Assembly (NCBI GenBank): GCA_949825045.1
Contig: OX463815.1
Span: 35,579,356 to 35,643,355 of the forward strand
Reading direction: 5' to 3'
DNA length: 64,000 bases
From: Argyresthia goedartella
Taxonomy: Eukaryota; Arthropoda; Insecta; Lepidoptera; Argyresthiidae
Below the pieces are notes generated by a model that had not been told where the DNA came from, made no database searches, and saw only the letters and a list, made by a program, of their open reading frames with translations. The translations under genes were made by a program, and so were the position numbers. Below, in pieces: positions 31,498-41,986 of the stretch (its first letter is position 1; every line of letters begins with the position of its first letter).

Positions 31498-33497
31498 ACT
31501 ATGATCGATGCTATCGAAAGATTTTCTATAAGCGGTATAGTATAGATGTCATCTCCTTGATCATTTTTTGCATCCTCTCACTAAAATAGTCGTGGGATAG
31601 GACTAGGTTGGATATGGTCGACCTTCCCTTTGAGAATCGGTGCTGCATCGGACTAAAACTAGATTTTAGCGCCTCGTAGAGTTTAGTGGATACGATACGC
31701 TCAAGAACTTTAGCGATAAGGCATAAATTGGAGATGGGTCTATGGCGTGTTGACACGCGCACGGGATCTTTTTAGGGTTCCGTACCCAACGGGTAAGAAC
31801 GGAACCCTATTACTAAGACTTCCTGTCCGTCCGTCTGTCACCAGGCTGTATCTCAAGAACCTAGCTAGCTAGAGAGGTGAAATTATCACAGATTATGTAT
31901 TTCTGTTGCCGCTATAACAACAAATACTAAAAAACAGGATAAAAGAAATATTTAAGGGGGCTCCCATACAACAATACCACATACAAACTTATGGATGCAC
32001 CTGGTTACGTACATGGAGTGTGAAAGTAACCGCACCAATAACTTTGTAAACAATATTTTGCTGTGTAAAATCCAAACTATTCACTCCACACCATCGCTTC
32101 CATTGAACGGTGGTACGGAACCCTTCATGCACGATTTAGACTCGCACTTGACCGGTTTTTATTTTGTGTATCGGAGAAATAAAGGCAGACTTCCATCGAG
32201 ATGGAACCACATCTTCATTGAGCAATCTTCTAAATAAATAGAGACTGGGGTAGACAGTTCTTTTGCACATACAACAAGTAGCTTAGCTGGTATAGCTTCG
32301 GGGACAGCTGACTTGCACAGATCCAGAGATTGAAGAAGCCTTTGAACGTAGGAGATATTAATATCAATTCTTAATATACTGCTTAGACACTGTGGTTCAG
32401 CGTGAGTATGTCCATTACTCCCATTGACAGAGCTGTGAGTCGATGGGCTAAGAAAGTTAAAATTAATATAATTGGAAGCGAATCACTGATTGTGCGACCA
32501 TCGTCGGAAGTTACACCTTGATAGAAATATTAGAGGGAAATACATTACGTTGACGTTTAGACTTAACGTAGGACCAAAAGGCTTTTGGATTCTTTACTAT
32601 ATCATTTTCAATTTTAGCCATGTACTTCGCTGAGCAATCGCGTTCCATCATGCTTACTCAGTCTGAAAATTAAAAAAGATGTTTTATCAGATAGATTAGA
32701 TATGGTAGTTTTTACACTTTTTCAAATGCTTAAACTTCTCTCTTACAACTTTAATTAGGGCTAAGCCATGGTGGCTAATTGCTAATTCTCATAGTTTATA
32801 AATTATAGCATAAAAAACTTCGACACCATCTTCTACACCACCACTAGCCAGCTTATCAAACTAATCAATGTCACTAATATTTCCTTATTTGCTCATAGTT
32901 TGCTTTGAAGTGATAATAAGTAAGACACATGTAAAATAGATTTTAAAGGAGTGAGGAATTTAAAGGTATTTCGATATGCTGATATGATATATATGATGAT
33001 ATCTTATGATACGGGTCTTCTGGAACCAGTGGTTTGAGGCAGGACATAACCATGACACTTTAGTTGGATAGTACAAGATCTAGTATCCGAATGAAACGGT
33101 TCACCCGCTATCAATCGACGACCATGTTATACTGCTCATATTAAAATCTCCAATGTGTCACGAATGTTCAGCGTTATTAAATTAATAAATTAAGTACAAA
33201 AGTATTCAAGTAATAGTCACCCATATATCTTCTGCTGAAGATAGTCGAGCATATTGCAAGTGTAGCAGCTATCAGTACTCCCTCTCCCCTAGTCTCTGCG
33301 GTTGATAGTTGCTATATAGTCACGGTCACGAAGCCACACTAGGTACCTATCATCAAACAGTTCATTATTAGAAACAGTATCCAAAAACCAGGTCTCAGAC
33401 AGATGTCATAATCGTTCAGCAAGATAATCCGAAAAATTTCATCAGTCGTTGTCCCCAGTCCCTTAAAATTCTGACAGTACAGGTTGAGATTATTCAC
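31498..33497 (-). pseudogene. LINE-E, endonuclease to RT start
   Basis: From the 5' side: about 33200-33497 encodes LNLYCQNFKGLGTTTDEIF, then DYDICL and SNNELFDDRYLVWLRDRDYI, the start of an APE-type endonuclease like that of LINE-F (CYQNTRGLRTK). The middle is heavily degraded. At 32159-32250 it reads RRLLNEDVVPSRWKSAFISP, and at 31526-31762 HRPISNLCLIAKVLERIVST and KGRSTISNLVLSHDYFSERM, the RT N-terminal motifs. It is interrupted by a dispersed repeat (31774-32155) and, at motif A, by LINE-D. It is dead. Confidence 0.68.
31774..32155 (+). repeat. Dispersed repeat AGGGTTCCGTACC...GACCGG, copy 1
   Basis: Starts AGGGTTCCGTACCCAACGGG and ends GGTACGGAACCCTTCATGCA then GACTCGCACTTGACCGG, with T5 on both sides (31769-31773 and 32156-32160) that may be its target site. 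The pattern is a widespread lepidopteran dispersed repeat as recalled; the superfamily is not determined. Removing it rejoins the LINE-E frame (HKIK, then KDPVRVSTRHRP). About 31955-32062 is the reversed end of repeat R. Confidence 0.75.
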
Positions 33498-34059
33498 GGC
33501 AATGTATTAACACAAACTAAATAGACATCTAAATAGAAACTAAATGATGAAATGGATTTCCCTACAAAGCAGCTGGGAGCACAATCTTCACCAATCTGCA
33601 AATTCGTATTTGAAACCGATAACTAATAATATTTAATATCCTGCGTAAGGAAGGACATCCGTCACTCATTATTATTGTAAGCAATTTTAACTCGGTGTTG
33701 AAAATTATTGTAAGATAAGGGCAGGTATTTAGTGAGGCGATGATCAATAGAAAGCAAGTACGGTGGTGTGTGAAGGAGTCAAAGCGAATCAGTCACTAAA
33801 TATAATGTAACAAGGCTCGTCAGGCGCTGAATTATAATATAAACGTGTTTGCATAACATATGTTTGAGAGGCAGTGTAGTAGCGTGAGTGTAGCAACAGG
33901 CAAGAGCATTACAACACGATAAGCAAATCGAAGCCGGATACCGTGGTTTTCAAAGTATTTACAGGTCCGGGTGGAAATTCGAGTAGTGGAAATAGACTAA
34001 TCAACCTTCTGAGTTGGTGCATTGACGTTGGATAAAACTGCGAGGCTATCGAAATTATA
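33498..34059. other. No gene recognised; possible degraded LINE-E ORF1 region
   Basis: This is where ORF1 of LINE-E would be expected, but no motif survives. Confidence 0.35.
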
Positions 34060-34370
34060 GTTTTGGCGTGAATACATATAAACATAAACATATATTTGTA
34101 TACAGCCGCTAGACCAACTAGGTTTCTTGGCGTTTGAGCGGGCTGTCACCTCTCTCAGACATAGGATAAGGTGGGGTGAGAGAGAGGAAGTGTTCATTGC
34201 TTTTGGCCCCACACTAGGATACTTTGTGTCGTATGAACCAGAAACAATGACGACACATACTTATAAACACCTAAGACTTCGGGTTTTTTTTCGTCATCCC
34301 CAGGCGGGATTCGAACACGAGACTTCTCGCTGCAGAGGTAGAGTAGTCGATCGCAGTATTTATTGATGGC
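34060..34370 (-). repeat. SINE-like family S3, copy 2
   Basis: On the minus strand a tRNA-like head with box-B-like GTGTTCGAATCCCGC precedes GTCGTCATTGTTTCTGGTTC, ATCCTAGTGTGGGGCC and a TGTTTATGTTTATATG tail. The body and tail match 19968-20115. A stretch between body and tail is not shared and may be another insertion. Confidence 0.6.
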
Positions 34371-35544
34371 GTTTTAGTAGTACTACACCGAATTTATTTG
34401 GTACCGTTTTGGCAAAAAGTGTAGTACCCGCACGCCACGGCTAATAGTAAAAGCTAACGAAAACTACTTACAAACATTTTTTTTTTAGTCCCTATGCCAC
34501 ATGGGAGACACTCGGGCATGGCAGGGAGGTCTGACTTCTTCTTTTATTTATTCCCCCATATTATTTATAATATGTAATATTTATACTAAAGAAAACATAT
34601 TTAAAAGAGATCTAAAAATAAAACTGTGAGAGTTTCTTTGCCTTCCTCTCCTACAGTGGTACAATGTGGGGAAGGGGCAAAAATTACGTTTTCGAAACAT
34701 ATGTCGATGTTTACAGAAAATAAACAAATGTCAATATTGGTTATTTTGAAATTTTGATCCTCCCAGCACAGCTTTGACCTTAACACCACAGAGGTCATCA
34801 AAACCACTGAAAAGTCACAGGAAAGAAATAACACGCAATTTTATATACCTGGCTGATATTATAATTCCAGTTTTTGTATTTAGAAATCAATCTATACTAA
34901 ACCGACAAAAAAAAACATTATTTATTTGAAAGAGAAGACTCTCTTGTAATAGTAACTCCAGTTTGGTCCCGTCCATTTTTGAAAATTAGAAGTTGGTTTT
35001 TTAAATCAAAAATGCCGGAAAAATTATGTCATCCATGTAAACGAAATTGCGTGGTAGTTTTTCTCTGAAAAAAAAAATGCACTGTATGTTCATTCTGGGC
35101 AGCGCTTGGTCCACACCCTGTCCTTGTGTCATTCACGTTATCCTTTGGCTAGAGTAGGTTATTGTGGCTTAATTTCAATAGGGTTGTAGGTTAGGTTGGA
35201 ACTTAGAAGAAGCAAAACCGGAGCGTAGGGAAAGGGGGGCGGAGCGAATCGGTACAAATAAAAATAAAAAAAACAATGAATGAGACTATTATTTAAAGTT
35301 TTATTTGTGAAAATAGTGAGGTTTCGATATAAAATAAAGTTCCGGAAAACGAGCACCAATAAAAAATCATGTCCATACTTTTGTTTTCGTTACGCTCCAA
35401 GGATTTCCGACCACTGTTAATGATACGAATATTAGCTGAAATACCAAAATACCATTTTAGTGTGAAATTTGTTCGGCATTTGATTAGTTTTAACTTTTTG
35501 GGAATTTTCTTTTATGACGATACGAAATGTTAATGTACCTATTT
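34371..35544. other. No gene recognised
   Basis: AT-rich, with poly-T runs. Short frames at 34601-34834 and 35159-35359 lack motifs. GAAAGAGAAGACTCTCTTG at about 34929 resembles sequence near 20185, a likely repeat fragment. Confidence 0.45.
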
Positions 35545-35705
35545 AGGGTTCCGTACCGGACGGGTGCTAAACGGGACTCTATTACTTAGCCTCCACTGTC
35601 CGTCTGTCAGCGGGTTCTATGTGATGAAACGAAATGGTAGATTTGAAATTTTCACAGAATGTGAATTTCCGTTGCCGCTACACCAACAAGTAATGAACTT
35701 CATGT
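35545..35705 (+). repeat. Dispersed repeat AGGGTTCCGTACC, copy 2 (5' part)
   Basis: AGGGTTCCGTACCGGACGGG, then a CCGTCTGTCAG block and TTTCCGTTGCCGCTACACCA align with the first 150 bp of 31774-32155. The 3' part is absent. Confidence 0.7.
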
Positions 35706-35999
35706 TTTTTTTTTTTTTTGTCGGGTAGTAGCTATAATCTAACGTGTGTAAACAGCTCCACGAACATTAAATCAAAAAGCTTGTCTAAATTTTGATTTTT
35801 GTATAAGCAGTAGACTCAGAATATAGTACATAAAATTTCCTACCATACAAATATAACTTTTATCCAGAACTCTCAGTGCGAACAGTGAAAAAGTGCAAAA
35901 ACAACAACCAGTGAAGTGTATCAACAATTCATTTTTTCCAAATTACCTGCAAAATAAATCCGGTTATACAACAGCTAAACTGCCTACACCATATTGTAG

Positions 36000-36110
36000 C
36001 CATTATTCGATGCTGTCTCCAGAGTCATTGATGGTTCGGAAGGTTATAGTTTTGGGCCAGCACCGAGTACACGCAAGTGATCCGGGTTCGAATCCTCACC
36101 GACAACTTTG
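36000..36110 (+). repeat. tRNA-like sequence upstream of LINE-F
   Basis: TGATCCGGGTTCGAATCCTC contains a near-perfect box B (GGGTTCGAATCC), preceded by GATGGTTCGGAAGGTTATAG with a weak box-A resemblance. The acceptor stem does not pair, so this is a SINE head or tRNA-derived LINE promoter piece rather than a tRNA gene. Confidence 0.45.
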
Positions 36111-36185
36111 CTTTTTCTTTCTTTACTCGTCATTGTCTGAATACTGCCGTCTGTCAGCGGAGAAAATAAGTAAGTAAAAGGTCGT

Positions 36186-36300
36186 AAGTGGCACCCCCAG
36201 CGGACATCCTAGGCAACTCGACCTGTGTGACTACTAGCGCCACAAATTGTGTCCCTAGTGGGCGTCATAGGCAACTCGTCTCGCTGACGACTAGCGCCAC
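36186..36300 (+). promoter_or_regulatory. LINE-F 5' UTR: two ~55-bp tandem units
   Basis: CCCCAGCGGACATCCTAGGC with ACTACTAGCGCCACAAATTG, and CCCTAGTGGGCGTCATAGGC with GACTAGCGCCACCAG, are two imperfect direct units just before ORF1. Their place suggests a 5' UTR promoter repeat. This is inference; an upstream border near 35870 (CAGTGCGAACAGTGAAAAAG) is also possible. Confidence 0.6.
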
Positions 36301-36360
36301 CAGATATAGCCACCATATAATATCAAAAGCCACAAGTAAAATAGCGTGACATCCAATAAC

Positions 36361-37471
36361 ATGAACAACACGTGCTATGCCTGCCAAGCAGATTTTGAAG
36401 CAGCCGAGGGCCATCTGCGCTGCAAGATGGCAAGCTGTCCCAACTTATTTCACCTTGCTTGCACCACCACAACTACACGCAGCATGGGAAGAAACTGATG
36501 AGTGGGTTTGTCCAGAGTGTCGTATTTCTATGAAAAGGGGGGGCGACAACACTCTAACACCCGTAGGCACTTCTAAAACGCGATCAGCTGCCGTAGCTAC
36601 AAGGAGTAAAGTCGTAAAACCCCTGGCAGACGAGGATTACCGCTCGGTTGAGTATTTAGAAATTAATGCGGAAATCAGGAAATTGCATAAAGAGGTTGCT
36701 GACATAACGGCAATGTTAAAAAACGTACTGGAATCCGTGGCAGGTTTCGGTTCTAAAATGAACACCTTGATTTCCCGGACGGAACTGGTAGAATCAAAGT
36801 TAGAGACTCTTGGAGGTAGAGCTCTAAATGCGGTACAGGAGACTCCAGTTTACATGGTAACGCAACCATCTGCTACGAACCAGCAATTGACACCGACGGG
36901 GATGAAGGCCAAAACTAGCACCGGAAGTACTTTAGCGTCCAAAGCTGTAGAAAAAGCCAAGATTGTGGAGAAAAAAATGGCTTCGATCCGACCGGAGGTA
37001 GAAGGAAAGAGAGAACGGGCAACACCATTTGCCCAAGGAAAGCCCTCACAGGAGATACGCAAGGTAAACTCGTCTGAGGTGCCAAAAAATGCGAAAACGT
37101 TAAATGAACCAGAAGACGGAGAAGGATGGACAGAGGTCCGGAAAAAAACACGTCGTCCGCAATCCTTGTGCTGTCTAGCGGGACCGAGCGTCACCACATT
37201 GCAAGCCGTCGAGCGCCGCAGATACTTCCACTTATGGAATATGCGGTCGGGATTGGAAGACGTTCAGGCATATCTCCAGCAAGTGTGTGCTCCAGAAACC
37301 GGAACCGTAGATGAACTGACGCCGAGGGGCGACTATGAGTCGTATAAAATAGGCGTTCCGGCTGATTTGTATGATAAATGTTTTTCTGTCAACATGTGGC
37401 CTGAGAATGCTAGGGTGAAGTCATGGATACCCTTTCGAGGAATTTGGCCGAGAAAAGACTCACGGAAGTAG
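36361..37471 (+). pseudogene. LINE-F ORF1: PHD finger, coiled coil, RRM-like end
   Basis: The ATG at 36361 opens MNNTCYACQADFEAAEGHL, followed by CKMASC and FHLAC, the first zinc ligands of a PHD finger. A frameshift at about 36465-36490 moves the rest, EETDEWVCPECRI, into the next frame, which stays open to 37471. Next comes a coiled-coil stretch (YLEINAEIRKLHKEVADITA to VESKLETL), a basic linker, and a C-terminal domain with RRRYFHLWNMRSGLEDVQAY and VNMWPENARVKSWIPFRG, similar to the RRM-like domain of PHD-bearing LINE gag proteins. The role would be RNA binding. Starting at 36377 instead would miss the PHD N-terminal half. Confidence 0.75.
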
Positions 37472-37496
37472 CACTGGTAGGCCCAAAGGTGGGGAT

Positions 37497-40376
37497 TTGG
37501 TGACAATCTGCTACCAAAATACCAGGGGATTGCGCACTAAACTGAACAGCTTTTATACTAGCGTGTTAGCCGCCAATGTGGACTTGATTGCGGTAACAGA
37601 AACAGGCATTAATGATACTGTTCACGATGGAGAGCTTGTTCCTGATGGATACACATTGTTGCGAGGTGACAGGATGGATGGGCGCAAACACGGAGGAGTT
37701 TTGCTGGTCGCAAAACCTACACTGCAGCTGAAAGCGATTCCGTTCCAAGATGGTATAAACATCGACGCCGCTCCTTTTGAAATGGTTTCTGCGACTGTGC
37801 ATCAGCATAATAAGTCCTTATTAACGTGCATTGTAGTTTATATACCGCCAAATTCAAAACATAATGAATATGTACAAATGTTGAATATAATTGAGAATAT
37901 ATGTGTTAAATATGATAATGTATTAGTTTTAGGCGATTTTAATTTGTACTCTGCAACTATAGATACTATAAGTTATTTTGAATATTTTATGACCTTCTGC
38001 GAGTTCCGTCAAAGAAACTTTGTCGAGAACTGTAATGGTAGAACACTGGACTTAGTTCTATCAATGCTGGGTGAGAGCGACGTCGAGGTAGAGTTGGAGA
38101 GCGACTCCCTTGTCCCAAAGGTAGACCCACAGCATCCGCCCTTGGCCGTCAGTGTCTGGAGTAATGTAGTGCTAAACTCTACTGTTGACGGATCTGGGAA
38201 GCAGGTGTCACCACCGGATCTAGGTAATTCTGAGCACAGGCCGCGGTGGAACTTTCGCAAGGCCGACTTTCCTCTCCTATATAGCTCTCTGATGACCGCA
38301 GACTGGGCACCTCTATATGCTTCAAAGGATGTAGAGGGGGCGGTGCAGTGCTTGTATACAACCATGATAAATTTATTAGATAATTGCACTCCAAGAAAAA
38401 AGCGTAGAACTGGGTACTCTACCAGATACTGTTATCCGGAATGGTACACGGCGGACTTAATTAACGCGACATTAAACTTAAAGCTAGTCTTCACATAAAG
38501 TATAAAGCTAGTAAGTCTCAGTGTGATTATGAAACGTTCTCTAAAAGTAGAGCCCTCGTCAAGAGCAAAATTGTTGTGAGGCATGACCAGTTCCTAACAA
38601 GAGTTCAAGCTCAACTTACAAAGGATCCGAAATCGTTCTGGAGCTACGTCAAAAACAAACGTTCTAAACGTAGTAGTCCAACCCGTGTCACCAAGAATGG
38701 CATTGCTATAGCCGACGAGGTATGTGCACAAGAGTTCGCGAGATATTTCGAGTCTGTCTACGCTGAGGTGCCACCGCGGTTGGACGCGGAGGCGGCTTTG
38801 AAAGCGAGTGGGAGCGCCCGGGTGCACGTCGCACAGCTCACACTCAGAGATGTGCGCGCTGCCCTGACTCAGCTAAAGCCAAAGCACTCCGTTGGCCCTG
38901 ATGGCATACCACCTTATTTAGTTAGGGACTGTAGGAGGGTGCTGGACAGACCGTTGCTCTACCTCTTCAACCTGTGTCTGGAAAGCTCTGAATATCCCGA
39001 TGTCTGGAAGATTACGAGAGTCATTCCAGTGCCAAAAGGTGAAACAGGGTCGGATGTCAGTGGCTACAGACCAGTAGCGGTTCTGTCCACGTCTTTGAGT
39101 CGGTGTTACAACGTAGTATATACCTCCAGATGAGGGAGCAGGTTTCGGACGCACAGCACAGGTTCCGACCAGGCCGTAACACCGCCTCTAACCTTTTGTG
39201 TTTTGTGTCTTACGTAACGCCTCCGCTTGATGCGCGGGGGCAAGTAGATGTCGCTTACTTCGACTTTAGAAAGGCCTTTGATACAGTGGACAACAACGTC
39301 CTTCTAGAGAAGTTAAGTGGGGTCGGCTTTACTCCCCAACTTATGCGGCTTTTTGTGAGCTATCTTAAGCACAGAAGACTGTATGTGGAATACGCGGGTT
39401 CTACATCAGAGCCGTATTTCACATTTTCTGGCGTTAGTCAGGGCAGTAACTTGGGGCCTTTAGAATTTATTATTATGATTAATGACCTTCCGAAGGTCAT
39501 TAAGGACGCTGTCTGTCTCTTGTTTGCGGATGACCTCAAGTTATTCCTGGAAGTAAGGGACATCTCGGATTGCGAAAAGCTGCAGAGGGATATAGATCGT
39601 GTGGTTGAGTGGAGCAAACACAACAAACTGTTCTTCAATGTTGGGAAGTGCGCGCTGATGTCTTACACCCGCGTACGCGAGCCTTTCCACCATAAGTACT
39701 CGGTAGATGGGGCAGAAATGACGCGGGTAAGAGAGGTCAAAGATCTTGGAGTGCGTATGGCCACTGATTTATCGTTTTGTAATCACATTGTAGATGTCAC
39801 TAAGCAAGCATTTAAAAAGCTCGGATTTGTAATGAGACAATCAAGAGAGTTTAGGAGCATTGAAACTATAAGTGCCCTATACAATGCTTTGGTTAGAAGC
39901 AAACTAGAAAGTAGTGCGATTATCTGGCACCCACATGAAGCAAAATATAGTGTCATGGTGGAGAAAGTGCAAAACCGATTTGTTAGGTACTTATATCTGA
40001 AGCTGTACGGAGTCTATCCTTTCTTTCCGCTTATGTATCCAACCTGTTCGTGTTTGGCATGGTTGGTTACAATGAGCTGGGGGTGAGGAGGGGCCTCGCA
40101 CTTTCTTCCTATGTATTTAAGGTTTTCCGAGGAATGCTCGAAAACCCTCTGGTGTTGGCGAGGTTGGGACTGTATGTGCCGAACAACTACCTCCGAGCAA
40201 GGAACCATAAGTTGTTCTACATCCCGCTGGCGAGGACGGGGATGCTGCGGGAGGCACCTGTGATGAGGGCTCTCGCTCTCTTTAATGATATAACAGAGAG
40301 AACCGAGGTGGACCTGTTCCAATGTTCTTTGACGGGATTCGCAAGGGTCGCCACTTATTGTCTGTGTTATAGATAA
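37497..40376 (+). pseudogene. LINE-F ORF2: endonuclease and reverse transcriptase
   Basis: The first frame (to 38498) has CYQNTRGLRTKLNSF, LIAVTETGINDTV, GGVLLVAK, NVLVLGDFNLYS and RTLDLVLS. After a frameshift at about 38480 come KDPKSFWSYVKNKRSKRSSP, KHSVGPDGIPPYLVRDC and SGYRPVAVLS. After another at about 39090: DAQHRFRPGRNTASNLL, VDVAYFDFRKAFDTVDN, FSGVSQGSNLGPL and LLFADDLKLFLE (catalytic Asp pair present). A third frameshift at about 40040 leads to the C-terminus ending VATYCLCYR. The endonuclease frame has no ATG near its start (the nearest codon is a TTG at 37497); it lies 25 nt after the ORF1 stop, so ORF2 initiation is unusual or the start was lost. Confidence 0.82.
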
Positions 40377-40489
40377 GATTTATTTATAGCTTTTTTGTCC
40401 TTATATTTACTGTCTGTTTGTGTCGATTTGGTTTTTACTGAGATGTCACAAGCATGTATGTTTATAAATAAAAAAAAAAAAAAAAAAAA

Positions 40490-40830
40490 CCATTGCATTG
40501 AGATGTAGATATGCCTATAGTGATTTCTGTTACACCCAATATCACAGAATACTTAATAGCCAATATGCGAGTACTCGTATAGCAGAAATAGATTTCGTGG
40601 GTAAAAAAGGTTATGGGGTGCCTGTCTCAAATGGTCAGAAGTGCAAGTCTGACTGACTTTTAGGCATATAATAGTAAGACGTACAACTGACCTATTTTAT
40701 GACTCCATGTATCAATCAATTACTGCTTCTGTTATAAACAAAATAAACATAGCGTTACCTACTCCATTTTTAGTAACAAGGGGCTTTTTTCACTGATTGT
40801 ATATATCAGTAAAGTGTCTGTTCCTTTCAG
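40490..40830. other. Presumed intron end of the lebercilin-family gene
   Basis: Non-coding, AT-rich, ending in a pyrimidine-rich tract and TTCCTTTCAG acceptor at 40830. Confidence 0.55.
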
Positions 40831-41050
40831 AAACCTCCCCGAACGCGAGAAATTGCAATCGCAACTAGCAGACCTCACCATCAAAGTGGCCCAGCAGAAT
40901 GAGACCATCAGCCAGCTCCAGCGGCGCTTAGTGTTGGAAGCCAAGAACTTCCGGCACCAGCTCCAGAACGAGGTCAACAAGCACAAGGACACAAGGAACG
41001 ACCTGGACCTGGCGATCACAAACGCTGACAAGCTGTCCACTATCATTGAG
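40831..41050 (+). CDS. Lebercilin-family gene, internal exon
   Basis: This exon starts after TTCCTTTCAG and ends at GAG before GTTGG. It carries the last base of a codon plus 73 codons: NLPEREKLQSQLADLTIKVA, QQNETISQLQRRLVLEAKNF, RHQLQNEVNKHKD and so on to KLSTIIE. The pattern L-P-E-R-E-x-L, a heptad coiled coil, L-x-R-x-L-x-L-E-x-K-x-F and H-Q-L fits the lebercilin (LCA5/LCA5L) domain, a protein of cilia and ciliary transport in animals. The acceptor is phase 2 and the donor phase 0. Upstream exons are not visible in the window. It is the only convincing host coding sequence here. The assignment to lebercilin itself or a paralogue is not resolved. Confidence 0.8.
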
Positions 41051-41223
41051 GTTGGAACTATCAAAAACTACCCTATTCTATTATATTATGGCCTTTACTT
41101 TCTTATCCTATCATATCCAATAATATTTTATCATACACTATCCTATCCTATCATATCCTATACAATCCCATTATATCCCATCCTATCCTATCTAAGACAA
41201 TGTTGAAGACATCTTCCTCAAAG

Positions 41224-41346
41224 AGGCGCTTAGTGTTGGAAGCCAAGAACTTCCGGCTCAGCTCCATTACGACATCAACAAGTATAACGAGGAACAACCT
41301 GGATATGGCGATCATTAACGCTAACAAGCTGACCACTATCATTGAG
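41224..41346 (+). pseudogene. Second copy of lebercilin exon, frame still open
   Basis: About 123 nt closely similar to 40924-41050: AGGCGCTTAGTGTTGGAAGC and CACTATCATTGAG are nearly unchanged. A 1-nt and a 5-nt deletion compensate, so a 41-codon frame (RRLVLEAKNFR to NANKLTTIIE) stays open. It is preceded by CTTCCTCAAAG, ending in AG, and followed by GT (GAG before GTTCG). With phase-0 ends it could be spliced between the flanking exons without shifting frame. It may be an alternative exon or simply young decay; the central residues have lost the ancestral sequence. Confidence 0.65.
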
Positions 41347-41690
41347 GTTCGTTCTATCATATCCTATCACGTTGTCCTAACCTATACTATTATATTCTAC
41401 CCTTTCCTTACGTATCCCGTCATATACTATCCTACCATGTCCTTTATTATCCAATCCTATCTTATCATACATTATACTCTCCTATCATATCCTATAATAT
41501 CCTATCCTATATTATCATATATTAAACTATCCTAATATAAACAAATTATGCTATTATATCCTTTCCTATCCTACTATGTTCTATCGTATATTATCCTGTC
41601 CTATCATATCTATTCTATAATATCCTAATATATCCTGTCCTATGAAATGTAGAAGACGTCTTCCTTAAAGTATCCTAGCATTAGCAAAGA

Positions 41691-41784
41691 TGCATAGCGC
41701 TGGAGCAGCTCCAGAACAAGATCAAGGAGGAACATCCTAGACCTGGCGATCATTAACGCAGACAAGCTGTTCACTGTCATTGAG
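41691..41784 (+). pseudogene. Third, decayed copy of lebercilin exon
   Basis: CAGCTCCAGAACAAGATCAA and GACCTGGCGATCATTAACGC still match the exon, and it ends GTCATTGAG before GTCGG. Internal deletions and an in-frame stop near its start make it non-coding. AGAAGACGTCTTCCTTAAAG precedes it, as before copy 2. Confidence 0.75.
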
Positions 41785-41915
41785 GTCGGCTCTTTCATAT
41801 CCTATCCTATGGTAGCCTATACTTTCCTATTCTAGCCTTTCTTATCCTATTTAGCCTATTAAATCATATCCTTAGTCTTCCTCAAAGTACCCTTCATAAT
41901 CAGACTATTAGCATA

Positions 41916-41986
41916 GAGGCGCATAGTACTGGAAGCCAGTAACTTCCCGCACCAGCTCCAGAACGAGGTCAATAAGCGCAAGGATG
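41916..41986 (+). pseudogene. Fourth, truncated copy of lebercilin exon
   Basis: GAGGCGCATAGTACTGGAAG and ACCAGCTCCAGAACGAGGTC match the exon, but the 3' half (from about GACACAAGG) and the donor site are missing. It is preceded by GTCTTCCTCAAAG. Confidence 0.75.

Larger units (their letters stand above)
36361..40489 (+). mobile_element. LINE-F, near full length with poly(A)
   Basis: Plus-strand LINE with ORF1 (36361-37471), ORF2 (37497-40376), an ATAAATAAA signal and a run of about 20 A residues at 40470-40489. The RT belongs to the Jockey superfamily (I/Jockey-like); the exact clade was not assigned. ORF1 has one frameshift and ORF2 at least three, so the copy is dead, though all domains are present. 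Confidence 0.82.
41080..41880. repeat. TATCC-rich array between decayed exon copies
   Basis: Irregular TATCC/TATCATATCC/TATAC units fill 41080-41200, 41350-41645 and 41785-41870, in between the exon copies at 41224, 41691 and 41916. The order (exon piece, donor GT, TATCC array, then a TTCCTCAAAG-type stretch) recurs, so exon and intron start were duplicated together. Confidence 0.85.

Noticed and set aside
36060..36110. Possible tRNA gene around GGGTTCGAATCC
   Set aside because: No matching 5' acceptor strand or convincing D-arm; better explained as a SINE or tRNA-derived repeat head.
41080..41880. TATCC stretch as a centromeric or stand-alone satellite
   Set aside because: It is short, irregular and broken up by exon copies, so it is an intronic array.
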